Assembly: GCA_013813875.1 (NCBI GenBank)
Contig: JACCQZ010000046.1
Coordinates: 1-32,870 of the forward strand
Direction of reading: 5' to 3'
DNA: 32,870 bases
Source of the DNA: Gemmatimonadales bacterium
GTDB lineage: Bacteria > Gemmatimonadota > Gemmatimonadetes > Gemmatimonadales > GWC2-71-9
Of the stretch, positions 23,456 to 31,907 are shown in pieces. Numbering within the stretch: position 1 is the stretch's first letter; each line of letters starts with the position of its first letter. Position numbers and translations under genes: made by a program. The notes below the pieces were generated by a model. It saw only the letters and a program-made list of their open reading frames with translations, had not been told where the DNA came from and ran no database searches.

Positions 23456-24928
23456 TCACCTGCCCTTCGCCATCTCCACCACCAGGCTGTCTATCCCCGC
23501 TACGATGACGCGGCTGGGCAGGGAATGGTGGTTCGCCTCGACCGCGAAGGTCAGCACTTTTCCGTCGGCCAGGTCAATGTAGCCGGCGAGCGTGTTCACC
23601 CCGCCGATGCTGCCGGTTTTCGCGCGTACCCGGCCGGCGAGCGGGGTGCCGACGAACCGGGTGCGAAGCGAGCCGGTGTTGCCCGCCTGCGGCAGCCCGG
23701 CGGCGAATGTCGGGTAGCGCGGGTGCGCCCGAATGAAGCGCAGGAGACGGGCAAAGGCGTTGGGGCTCACCAGGTTTCCCCCCGCGAGGCCGGAGCCGTC
23801 CACCAGCGAAAACTCGGTGGAGTCTATTCTCACCGAGTCAATGAGAAAGCGGCGCTCGACCGCGAGTCCTTCCTCCCACGAGCCCGCCCTGCCGAAGCGC
23901 TTGCCGAGCTGCTTGACCAGCAATTCGGCGAAGAGGTTCTGGCTGGTGTTGAGAATGGAGAAGATCCAATCCCGGAGGGGCCGGGACGCCACCTCGGCCA
24001 GCGGCGCCGAGCTTCGCGCCTGGCGGTAGAGCATCGAGTCGGTGGTGGAGAGGGTGGCGCCGGTGATGGCGATGCCGGCCTCGAGCAGCACCTGCCGCAG
24101 GGCCCGCGCGGAGTAGAGGTTGGGGTCGGGCAGGGCGAACGACTCGGTTTGCGGAGCGCGGTCACGCGCCACCGTTCCCTCGGCCCAGATCTGAAGCGTG
24201 CCCGGCACCCGGAAGAAGCGGTCACCGATGTCGGTGACGCCCCCCGCGGCCACCGTCACCGTCCGATTCTCGAAGGCCACGTCACCGAGATCGGGGGTCA
24301 TGGTGATCATCGCCGGCGAGCCGGCCGCCGCCGCCGGCGACCAGCGGAAGTCGAGGCTGTTGTCGTTGAACGCCAGCCCCGACACCGGCGCGGCGTACCA
24401 CCAGTTCAGGTCGAACAGCTCCCACCCCGGGTGCACGGTGGTGGGCTCGAAATAACTGCCGTCGCCCACCAGGTCTCCCCGGATCTCCCGCACCCCTCTG
24501 GCCCCGAGCGCCGCGGCGAGCTGACGCAGGCGCATGAAGGGGTCCGAGTCGCACACCCCGGGCGCTAGGGTATCGGTGGCGTAGCACCGCTTGCTCAGCG
24601 TGGGATCTCCCCTTCCATAGAGCACCAGGTCGCCGTGCAGCACTCCGCCCACGACGGGTCCGCCCGGGTACAGGCTGGTGCGAACCCGCCAGTCGGGCGG
24701 CAGCAGCGCCGCGGCCACCGCGCCAACCACCAGTTTGGTGTTGCTCGCGGGGGTGAACAGCTTCCGCTCGTCTCGACCATAGAGAAGCTTTCCCCGCTCG
24801 TCGGCCAGCGCTACACCCCAGAACTGGCGGTCGAAGGGAGGAGTGTCGAGCCGGGCATCGAGGCGCTTGGGCAGCGACTGGGCGGAGGCGCTGGAGAGGA
24901 TAGAGAGAAGGCAGAGGGCGAGACCCAT
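23456..24928 (-). CDS. dacB: D-alanyl-D-alanine carboxypeptidase, PBP4 type (S13)
   Basis: A 490-residue periplasmic class C penicillin-binding protein that trims peptidoglycan peptides. A signal peptide MGLALCLLSILSSASAQ is followed by the three S13 motifs: SxxK as S62-NT-K65, SxN in NTSQNLFAELL, and KTG at 437-439. The long insert between SxxK and SxN is typical of PBP4/DacB. The start at 24928 lies one base after a palindromic repeat; the nearest Shine-Dalgarno-like sequence (AGGGTGA) is part of that repeat. An in-frame extension to an upstream ATG would put about 40 repeat-derived residues before the signal peptide and is less likely. Confidence 0.9.
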   Translation of the reverse strand: MGLALCLLSILSSASAQSLPKRLDARLDTPPFDRQFWGVALADERGKLLYGRDERKLFTPASNTKLVVGAVAAALLPPDWRVRTSLYPGGPVVGGVLHGDLVLYGRGDPTLSKRCYATDTLAPGVCDSDPFMRLRQLAAALGARGVREIRGDLVGDGSYFEPTTVHPGWELFDLNWWYAAPVSGLAFNDNSLDFRWSPAAAAGSPAMITMTPDLGDVAFENRTVTVAAGGVTDIGDRFFRVPGTLQIWAEGTVARDRAPQTESFALPDPNLYSARALRQVLLEAGIAITGATLSTTDSMLYRQARSSAPLAEVASRPLRDWIFSILNTSQNLFAELLVKQLGKRFGRAGSWEEGLAVERRFLIDSVRIDSTEFSLVDGSGLAGGNLVSPNAFARLLRFIRAHPRYPTFAAGLPQAGNTGSLRTRFVGTPLAGRVRAKTGSIGGVNTLAGYIDLADGKVLTFAVEANHHSLPSRVIVAGIDSLVVEMAKGR

Positions 24929-24929
24929 T

Positions 24930-24994
24930 GTCACCCTGAGCGCAGCGAAGGGGGCGAAGCGCCGTGCTGGCCCCTTCACTTCGTTCAGGGTGAC
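24930..24994. repeat. GTCACC/GGTGAC palindromic element, copy B
   Basis: A 65-base imperfect palindrome, left arm GTCACCCTGAGCGCAGCGAA then GGGG, right arm CCCCTTCACTTCGTTCAGGG then TGAC. The centre (GCGAAGCGCCGTGCTGG) differs from copies A and C. It abuts the dacB start codon. One frame reads CHPERSEGG. Confidence 0.85.
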
Positions 24995-25016
24995 ATAACA
25001 GCGGAGCATCGCTCGC

Positions 25017-25246
25017 TCAGTCATACGCCACCCGCGAATCCACCTTCGCATAGATCATGTCGGTCACCAGGTTCACGATCACGAACAACCCTTGGCCCGC
25101 GCCGTGCGGATGAAATCGCTCTGGAGCACCTCCTGCATGGCGGCCCGGGTCATCCGCGACAGAAAGGCGACCGAGCGCATTCCCCCGGTCTGCAGGTCGG
25201 TCGGGAGCGCCGCCGCCCCCATCGCCGCGGACAACCCGCTGGCCAT
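25017..25246 (-). pseudogene. Decayed ABC transporter permease (DppB/OppB type)
   Basis: Two fragments of a dipeptide/oligopeptide ABC permease lie in different frames. The first (25246 to 25079) reads RSVAFLSRMTRAAMQEVLQS then DFIRTARAKG, the EAA loop that contacts the ATPase. The second (about 25090 to 25017) reads LFVIVNLVTDMIYAKVDSRV, the last membrane segment and tail. About 70 residues expected between them are missing, as is the N-terminal half with its first membrane segments. A deletion with frameshift, after loss of the 5' end, explains this. No ATPase or binding-protein genes accompany it. It cannot make a working permease. Confidence 0.8.
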
Positions 25247-25251
25247 CGTTG

Positions 25252-25280
25252 TTGACATGTGGGCGTAAGGTGGTCAAACT
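25252..25280 (+). promoter_or_regulatory. Promoter candidate for tamA-tamB-lipid kinase operon
   Basis: TTGACA (25252-25257) is followed by 17 bases and CAAACT (25275-25280). The -35 box is consensus, the -10 box poor (three of six). It overlaps the 5' end of the permease remnant and points at the Omp85 gene. Confidence 0.35.
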
Positions 25281-25353
25281 ACCGGGCTTACATCATGCCG
25301 TCAATCGCGCGTCCACCCCGGCTTACGGGCCCACCCTCTGTTTCGGAGCACCG

Positions 25354-27504
25354 ATGAGAGCGGCCTTCGCGCGGGGTTGCGGGCTGCTTCCCTCACTGGT
25401 GCTCGGGGCATGGCTGGCAGTCGCGGCGCCGTCCGGCGTCGCGGCCCAGGAGCCCGAGCGGGTGGTACGCCAGCTCGACTTCGAGGGCAATGAAGCGATC
25501 GGCGATCAGGTGCTGGCCAGTGCCATCAGCACCACCAACTCGAGTTGGTTCGCCCGCACTTTCCTCCTGCGGTCCATCGGCCTGGGCGAGAAGCGCTACT
25601 TCGACGAGCAGGAGTTTCGCCGGGACGTGATCCGGCTGAACGTGCTCTATCGCCGCAGCGGCTACCCCGGGGTGGAGCTCGACACCATCGTTCGGCGGAC
25701 GCCGACGGACGTCTACGTCACCTTCCGGATCGAGGAAGGCGAGCCGATCCGGGTAACCTCTTTCGACGTGACCGGCCTCGACTCGCTCCCCGCCTGGCTG
25801 CAGACCAGAGCGTTGGAGGATCTCCCACTCCAGGCCGACGACCCGTTCAACCGCTTCCAGATGCAGGCGGCGGCCGATTCGATAACCCGCACGCTCAAGG
25901 ATCGCGGTTATCCCAACGCCAGGGTGTTCTCCAGCTTCGAGACCAACCGCGACGCCAGAATCGCGACGGTTCAACTGGAGGTTCTCCCCGGCAGTCGCAC
26001 GGTGATCGGCAACGTCGAGGTGGTGGGAACCAGCAGGATCGAGCCGTCGCTGGTGCGCGATCTGCTCATCTCGCGCCCGGGGCGGCGCTACTCTCAGGAC
26101 GAGCTCTTCCAGAGTCAGCGCAACCTGTACAGCTCCGATCTGTTTCGCTATGCCACGGTGAACATTGACTCGGCGGAGTACCAGCCGGGCGCGGACTCGG
26201 TTCCGCTCATCGTGCTGGTAAACGAGAGCCGTCCGCGGCGGATCCGGGGCGGCATCGGCTACGGCACCGACGACTGCTTTCGCGGTTCGCTGGGTTGGAC
26301 CTCGCGCAACTTCCTGGGGAGCGAAGGACGCACTCTCGATCTCACCGGCCGGTTGTCCAAGGTGGGCGTCGGCGAGCCGTTGGACTGGGGGCTGGCCGAC
26401 GACATCTGCAGCGCCTCGCGGGACGACTCGGTTGGGTCCGCCAAGGTCAACTTCAGTCTCGGCGCCGCCATCCGGCGCCCCGCCTTCCTCTCGCCATACA
26501 ACACGATCTCGGTCTCGGTGTTCACCGAGCGGCGATCGGAGTTCAAGGTCTACCTGCGGCAGGAAACCGGCACCACCGTCACCCTCCGGCGGGAGACTCC
26601 CAGGCGGGGAATTCCGCTCTCGCTCGGCTATACGCTCTCCTACGGCCGCACCGAAGCCACCGCGGTGAGCTTCTGCGCATCGTTCAATGCCTGCACCCCG
26701 GATGTGGTAGCATTGCTGCGGCAGAACCGGGTGCTCGCCACGCTCACCGGTGTGGCGACGAGGCCGCGAGTCAACAACCCGGTTGACCCATCGCGGGGCT
26801 CGGTGGCCTCGACTGAACTGACGGTGAGCTCGCGATTTCTGGGCTCTTCGCCGTTCCAGCAGTTCACCCGCATCGCCGCCGACGCGGCCTGGTACCGGCA
26901 GCTGAGCCGGGATGTGGTGTTGAGCTGGCGGGTGCGGGGCGGCGCGATCTTCTCGCCCCGCGTGGACGTCGCAACCACGTCGGGCAACTTCATTCCCCCT
27001 GAGCAGCGCTTTTACGCCGGCGGCCCGAACGACGTACGCGGCTTTGAGCGCAACGAGCTGGGACCGGTGGTGTACGTCGTTCCCAAGGCCGAGGTGGACT
27101 CGGCCACGGCCGGCAGCCGCTTGATCGATCCCGATTCGGTGCGGGTGGCGGCGACCGGGGGCAATACCCTCGCCATCGCCAATATCGAGCTGCGGATTCC
27201 CTCGCCGGTCTTGAGCTCCCGGCTGCGCCTGGCCGCCTTCGTGGACGCTGGTGGGGTATGGCAGCGCGGGGTAGAAAACTCGAGCGCGGTAATCCGGGTG
27301 ACCCCGGGGATCGGGCTCCGGGTGAGCACCCCACTGGGCCCGGCCCGGCTCGACGTCGCCTACAATCCATATCGGCTGCAGGCCGGGCCGCTCTTCCAAT
27401 TCGATGCGCAGGAGACATTGACGCCGGTGGACGGTCAGGGGTCGTACGTGCAGGACCGGCGGCATCGGTTCACCTATCACTTCGCCGTGGGACAGCCGTT
27501 CTGA
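25354..27504 (+). CDS. Omp85 outer-membrane protein, TamA-like
   Basis: A 716-residue outer-membrane barrel of the BamA/TamA family. A signal peptide ends near residue 31 (GVAAQ). About three POTRA domains follow (roughly 33-130, 131-215 and 216-300), then a C-terminal barrel with the conserved VRGFERNELGP (near residue 561) and a terminal phenylalanine, the usual insertion signal. Three POTRA domains and the tamB gene immediately downstream favour TamA over BamA, which usually has five. The ATG at 25354 follows GGAG by five bases. TamA works with TamB in moving proteins or lipids across the envelope. Gene stop and tamB start overlap as TGATG. Confidence 0.88.
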   Translation: MRAAFARGCGLLPSLVLGAWLAVAAPSGVAAQEPERVVRQLDFEGNEAIGDQVLASAISTTNSSWFARTFLLRSIGLGEKRYFDEQEFRRDVIRLNVLYRRSGYPGVELDTIVRRTPTDVYVTFRIEEGEPIRVTSFDVTGLDSLPAWLQTRALEDLPLQADDPFNRFQMQAAADSITRTLKDRGYPNARVFSSFETNRDARIATVQLEVLPGSRTVIGNVEVVGTSRIEPSLVRDLLISRPGRRYSQDELFQSQRNLYSSDLFRYATVNIDSAEYQPGADSVPLIVLVNESRPRRIRGGIGYGTDDCFRGSLGWTSRNFLGSEGRTLDLTGRLSKVGVGEPLDWGLADDICSASRDDSVGSAKVNFSLGAAIRRPAFLSPYNTISVSVFTERRSEFKVYLRQETGTTVTLRRETPRRGIPLSLGYTLSYGRTEATAVSFCASFNACTPDVVALLRQNRVLATLTGVATRPRVNNPVDPSRGSVASTELTVSSRFLGSSPFQQFTRIAADAAWYRQLSRDVVLSWRVRGGAIFSPRVDVATTSGNFIPPEQRFYAGGPNDVRGFERNELGPVVYVVPKAEVDSATAGSRLIDPDSVRVAATGGNTLAIANIELRIPSPVLSSRLRLAAFVDAGGVWQRGVENSSAVIRVTPGIGLRVSTPLGPARLDVAYNPYRLQAGPLFQFDAQETLTPVDGQGSYVQDRRHRFTYHFAVGQPF

Positions 27505-30500
27505 TGCGCCGCAAGGCCGCGCGCTTCCTGTTCGTCTTCCTGCTGGGGACCGTCGCCATGATCCTGGGCGTGCTGACGTCCATGGTCCTCACCCCGCCCG
27601 GACGCGACCTGCTGGCCCGCACCGTTACCCGCCTGCTCGACGGGATCGTGATCGGACAGGTGCAGGTGGGGGCGATCTCGGGGTCCTTCCTCTACGACCT
27701 CACGCTCGAGGACCTGGTGATCCGCGACACCAGCGGCGCCCTGCTGGTGGATCTGCCCCGCGTCCGGGTGAACTACCGGCTGCCCAACCTCCTTGCCGGC
27801 CAGGTGGTGTTGAGCGGCGTGCAGCTGGAGCGCCCGGTCATTCAACTCATCAAGCACCGCAACGGCCGGATGAACTTCGAAGAGGTGCTCGGTCTCAAGA
27901 AGGGAAGGGGCGGGGGCACGTCTCCGCTGATTGACTTTTACAACGTGCGGGTCAACGGCGGAACGCTGCGCATCGTGCTGCCGTGGAACCCCGACCGCTC
28001 GCTCCGCACCGAGGAGGCGAAGGACTCCGCGCTTCGGGCGGAGCGGGCCAAGCCAGGACGGGTCATCGAGGCGAGCGACGAGGGGCTGCGCCGGATCATC
28101 GTCTTCTCCGATCTGGCGACCCGGATGTCGCGGATGCGGATCACCACCCCCGACCGGCTGCCGTTTACCGTGGACCTCGACTCGCTGGCGGCGCAAGTAA
28201 ACGATCCCGCTGTCACCATCAGTGACGCGGTGGGGCGGGTCCGCCTCCGTGGCGACAGCCTGGTCTTCAGCCTGGCGCGCGGCGCGCTGCCCGACACCCG
28301 CGTCTCCGGCGGCGGCGCCGTTACCTGGCCCGGCGGTCCCACGCTCTTCGATTTCCAGCTCATCTCGCCGCACGTGAACCTGGAAGATCTCCGCTGGGTG
28401 TCGCCCGACTTCCCCTCGATGACCGGCCGCGGGGTCATCGCTGCGCGCTCGGTGAGCAGCACGCGCACCGAGTACGACATCCGCGACCTCCATCTGCGCG
28501 AGGGTCCCCAGCGCATTGACGGCGAGCTGGTCGCCATCACCGACAAGCGGCGGGGGCTCGGCTTCCGCAACATGCGCCTCGCGCTGCGCAACCTCGATCT
28601 CGACGCGGTGCGCGGCTACGTGGACTCGCTGCCTTTCTTCGGCGTGCTCACCGGTACGGTGGCCGGCTCCGGCTGGCTCACCGGCATGAACGTGAATCTG
28701 AACTGGGCCTTCGCCGACGAGCGGGTGCCGGGGCAGCCGGTCACCACCTTGGCCGGTCAGGGCGGGATCGGTGCTACCCGCGACAGCGGGCTCACCTTCG
28801 ACGGATTTACCCTTCGGCAGTCCGACATTGATCTCCGCACCGTCCGGCTGGTGGCGCCCGCCGCCATTCTCGAGGGTCGGCTGGCCGTCGAGGGCACTCT
28901 GGAGGGGCCGCTCCGCAACGTGACACTCGATGGCACCATCCGGCACCGCGACGGCGCGCGCCCGGTGAGCGTGGCCACCGGCACGCTCCATCTGGACACC
29001 CGCTTCGACACCCTCGGCCTGGCCACCGACCTGACCTTCTCGCCGCTCTCTTTCGAGGGCATCCGGCGCGCCTTCCCCTCGCTCGAGACCAGGGGAGAGC
29101 TGGCCGGCCGGTTCGAGAGCGAAGGCACCCTCTCGCAGCTCGCCGTGGACGCCTCGCTGAGCGGCCAGATCGGCGACGTGGTGGCCGAAGGCGTCGTCAC
29201 CCTGCTGCCGCCGCTGTGGGGTGCCGAGGGGCTGCTGCTCCGGTTCTCCCGCCTCGATCTCGCCGCACTGAGCGGCGGTGAGCTGCCGCAGAGCTCGCTC
29301 AACGGCCAGCTCCGGGCCACCGGCAGCATAGACACCCTTCGGGTGCCCGAGGGAGAACTTCAGCTTGCGCTCACCCGGAGTCGGCTGCGGGAATGGACCC
29401 TCGACAGCGTCTTTGCCCGGGGAGCCAGCCAAGACAGCGTGATTCGAGTGGACACCGCCTACGCCGAGTGGCAGGGGGCGCGGGCGGCGGGCGGCGGAAC
29501 GCTGGGTTGGGCGGCGCCGCACAGCGGGAAGATGGCCTTCACCCTGGTGGCCGACAGCCTCATCGGCTTCGACTCGCTTCTGTTGGCTGCCACCCGGCAG
29601 CGCCGCGACACCGCGGCCGAGTCGGTAGCTCTCGGCGGCGCCGCGCGGGGAGCGGTGCGGCTGGCCGGCAGCCTCGACAGCCTGCAGGCGGCCGGAGATC
29701 TGGTGGTAGACGCCTTCGAGTGGCAAACCATCCGCTCTCCCCGGCTCACCAGCGCCTTCACCTGGGTCGGCGGGCGGCGGCCCCAGTTGACCGCCTCCGC
29801 CAGCGCCGATTCGCTGGCCGCGGCCGGCTGGATCTTTCGTCGCACCGGCGTGCAGACCCGGGGTTACGCCGACTCTCTCCGGTGGAGCGCGGGCAGCACG
29901 CTGGGTGAGGCCACCCGGGTGGACGCGACCGGCCAGTGGTACCGCAGAGACAGCGTGCAGCTGGTCTGGCTCGACAGCCTGAGCGCCAGGCTGCCGTCCC
30001 ACCGCTACCGGCTGCAGGAACCGGTGGTGGTGGCGCTGCGGGATTCTCTCGCGCCCAGCGTCAGCCCGCTCACGCTCACTGCGCTCGACGGGTCGGGCGT
30101 GATCCGCGTGGCGGGGTCGGTGCCGGCCGAAACGCCCGGCCAGCTCAGCATCGAGGTGTTGGGTCTGGACCTGCACGATCTCTACGGCCTGATCCAGCGG
30201 GACACGCTCGGGGTGGACGGCGAGATCGGTCTCGACCTGCAGGTGGGCGGCACCGCGCGGGCGCCGACGCTTCGCGGCACCGCGCGCTTGGGGGAGGCCA
30301 AGTTCGGTGATTTCCGCGCTCCCTTCATCCAGGGTGTCGTCAACTACGGGCAGCGCCGGCTCGAAGCCAACCTCGACCTCTGGCGCACCGGCGAGAACAT
30401 TCTCGAGATCGAGGCCAACCTTCCGCTCGACCTGGCGCTGCGCGGGGCGGAGCGGCGGCGGCTCGACGGCCCGCTCTCGGTGCGGGCCTACACCGACAGC

Positions 30501-31907
30501 GTTGATCTGGGGATTCTCGAGGCGCTCACTCCGGCGGTGAGACAGGTGAGCGGCGTGCTCGCCGCCGACGTCCAGGTGGGAGGCACCTGGGCCGCCCCGC
30601 GGCTGCGGGGCTCGGTGAATGTGAGCGGTGGCGGCATGTCCGTGCCCGGGCTCGGCGTGCGGCTCGCCACCCTGGACGGTGGCGCCGTGCTGCAGGGCGA
30701 CTCGGTGCAGTTGCGCGGCGTGCGTCTCACCAGTGGCAGCGGCGAGCTCACCGTGGGCGGTGCCATACGGCTGGAAGAACTTTCCCGGCCGATTCTCAGT
30801 CTCGATTTCAGGGCCAACGAGTTCCACGCGCTCGACGTGCGCAACTTCGCCACCCTCACCGCCACCGGCGACCTGCAGTTGCGCGGCCCCGTCTTCGGCG
30901 CGACCCTCACCGGCAGCCTGCTGGCCAACAGCGGCGTGCTCTACTTTGCCGACCTGGTCAACAAGCGCATCATAGATCTCGAGGATCCCACCATCGCCGA
31001 TCTGGTGGATACGACGCTGCTCCGCCGGGAGGACCTCGGCGCCGGGTTCCAGAGCCGGTTTCTCGACTCGCTTCAGATGGAGGATCTCCGGCTGGCGATG
31101 GGCTCCGATGTGTGGCTTCGCTCCGCCGAGGCCAACATTCAGTTGGAAGGCGAGATCCGGGTGAGCAAGGCGGCCTCGGAGTACATCCCCACCGGCACGC
31201 TCAACGCCCCCCGGGGCAGCTATACGCTCAAGATCGGGCCGGTGGCCCGCGATTTTTCCGTCTCCAGGGGAGAGGTGCAGTACTACGGCAACCTGAACGC
31301 CGGGCTCGACATTCAGGCGCGCCACACGGTGCGCACGGTGCAGCGGGAGGAGATCCCGGTCATCGCCAACATCGAGGGTACGCTCTACGCGCCCAGACTC
31401 ACCCTCGAGAGCACCTTGCGCCCGCCGATCGCCGAGGCCGATCTGGTGTCCTACCTGATCACCGGCTACCCGGCCAACGAAGCCACGCTGCTGGGGCAGG
31501 GGAACGCACTGCAGGCCGGGCTCTCCTATTTCTCGAGCGCCCTGTCCAGCGAGCTGGAGCGGGCGCTGATTCAAGATCTCCAGGTGCCCATTGACCTGAT
31601 CGAGATCCGGCCGGGAGTGTCTTCGACCCAGAGCGGCGGCTCGTTTACCCAGCTGGCGGCGGGGTGGCAGATAGGGAGAAAAACCTTTCTCACCTTCAAC
31701 GCCGGCTTCTGCCCCGATTTCAGCCAGGTCAGCTACCACAATCTCGGTGCCAGCCTCGAGTTCCGGTTCAGCCCGGAATGGCGGCTGCAGGGCTCTATCG
31801 AGCCCACGTTCCAGTCGTGCAGCAGCCGAGCCCGGTTCTTCACCTCACTCAGTGCCACCAACCCCTACCAGATCGGCTTTGACATCTTCTGGGAACGGGA
31901 ATTCTGA
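27504..31907 (+). CDS. tamB: TamB-like translocation/assembly protein
   Basis: A 1467-residue AsmA-like protein. One N-terminal membrane anchor (FLFVFLLGTVAMILGVLTSMVL) is followed by a long periplasmic run of repeated beta-strands with LRGSVNVSGGGMSVPGL-type segments, and by the C-terminal TamB (DUF490) domain including LNAPRGSYTLKIGPVARDFS and DLVSYLITGYPANEATLL. Such proteins form hydrophobic grooves spanning the periplasm, linked to phospholipid transport and barrel assembly. The ATG at 27504 overlaps the stop of the tamA-like gene by one base; longer frames starting at 27258 are rejected. The size is usual to large for the family. The lipid kinase gene begins at the next base after its stop. 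Confidence 0.92.
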   Translation: MRRKAARFLFVFLLGTVAMILGVLTSMVLTPPGRDLLARTVTRLLDGIVIGQVQVGAISGSFLYDLTLEDLVIRDTSGALLVDLPRVRVNYRLPNLLAGQVVLSGVQLERPVIQLIKHRNGRMNFEEVLGLKKGRGGGTSPLIDFYNVRVNGGTLRIVLPWNPDRSLRTEEAKDSALRAERAKPGRVIEASDEGLRRIIVFSDLATRMSRMRITTPDRLPFTVDLDSLAAQVNDPAVTISDAVGRVRLRGDSLVFSLARGALPDTRVSGGGAVTWPGGPTLFDFQLISPHVNLEDLRWVSPDFPSMTGRGVIAARSVSSTRTEYDIRDLHLREGPQRIDGELVAITDKRRGLGFRNMRLALRNLDLDAVRGYVDSLPFFGVLTGTVAGSGWLTGMNVNLNWAFADERVPGQPVTTLAGQGGIGATRDSGLTFDGFTLRQSDIDLRTVRLVAPAAILEGRLAVEGTLEGPLRNVTLDGTIRHRDGARPVSVATGTLHLDTRFDTLGLATDLTFSPLSFEGIRRAFPSLETRGELAGRFESEGTLSQLAVDASLSGQIGDVVAEGVVTLLPPLWGAEGLLLRFSRLDLAALSGGELPQSSLNGQLRATGSIDTLRVPEGELQLALTRSRLREWTLDSVFARGASQDSVIRVDTAYAEWQGARAAGGGTLGWAAPHSGKMAFTLVADSLIGFDSLLLAATRQRRDTAAESVALGGAARGAVRLAGSLDSLQAAGDLVVDAFEWQTIRSPRLTSAFTWVGGRRPQLTASASADSLAAAGWIFRRTGVQTRGYADSLRWSAGSTLGEATRVDATGQWYRRDSVQLVWLDSLSARLPSHRYRLQEPVVVALRDSLAPSVSPLTLTALDGSGVIRVAGSVPAETPGQLSIEVLGLDLHDLYGLIQRDTLGVDGEIGLDLQVGGTARAPTLRGTARLGEAKFGDFRAPFIQGVVNYGQRRLEANLDLWRTGENILEIEANLPLDLALRGAERRRLDGPLSVRAYTDSVDLGILEALTPAVRQVSGVLAADVQVGGTWAAPRLRGSVNVSGGGMSVPGLGVRLATLDGGAVLQGDSVQLRGVRLTSGSGELTVGGAIRLEELSRPILSLDFRANEFHALDVRNFATLTATGDLQLRGPVFGATLTGSLLANSGVLYFADLVNKRIIDLEDPTIADLVDTTLLRREDLGAGFQSRFLDSLQMEDLRLAMGSDVWLRSAEANIQLEGEIRVSKAASEYIPTGTLNAPRGSYTLKIGPVARDFSVSRGEVQYYGNLNAGLDIQARHTVRTVQREEIPVIANIEGTLYAPRLTLESTLRPPIAEADLVSYLITGYPANEATLLGQGNALQAGLSYFSSALSSELERALIQDLQVPIDLIEIRPGVSSTQSGGSFTQLAAGWQIGRKTFLTFNAGFCPDFSQVSYHNLGASLEFRFSPEWRLQGSIEPTFQSCSSRARFFTSLSATNPYQIGFDIFWEREF

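Noticed and set aside
27477-31739. A 1420-codon open frame antisense to tamB, and a 695-codon one antisense to the tamA-like gene (25393-27480)
   Set aside because: Both are composition shadows: GC-rich codon use removes stops from this antisense register. The translations are low-complexity and match no family, while the sense frames have clear domains and signals.
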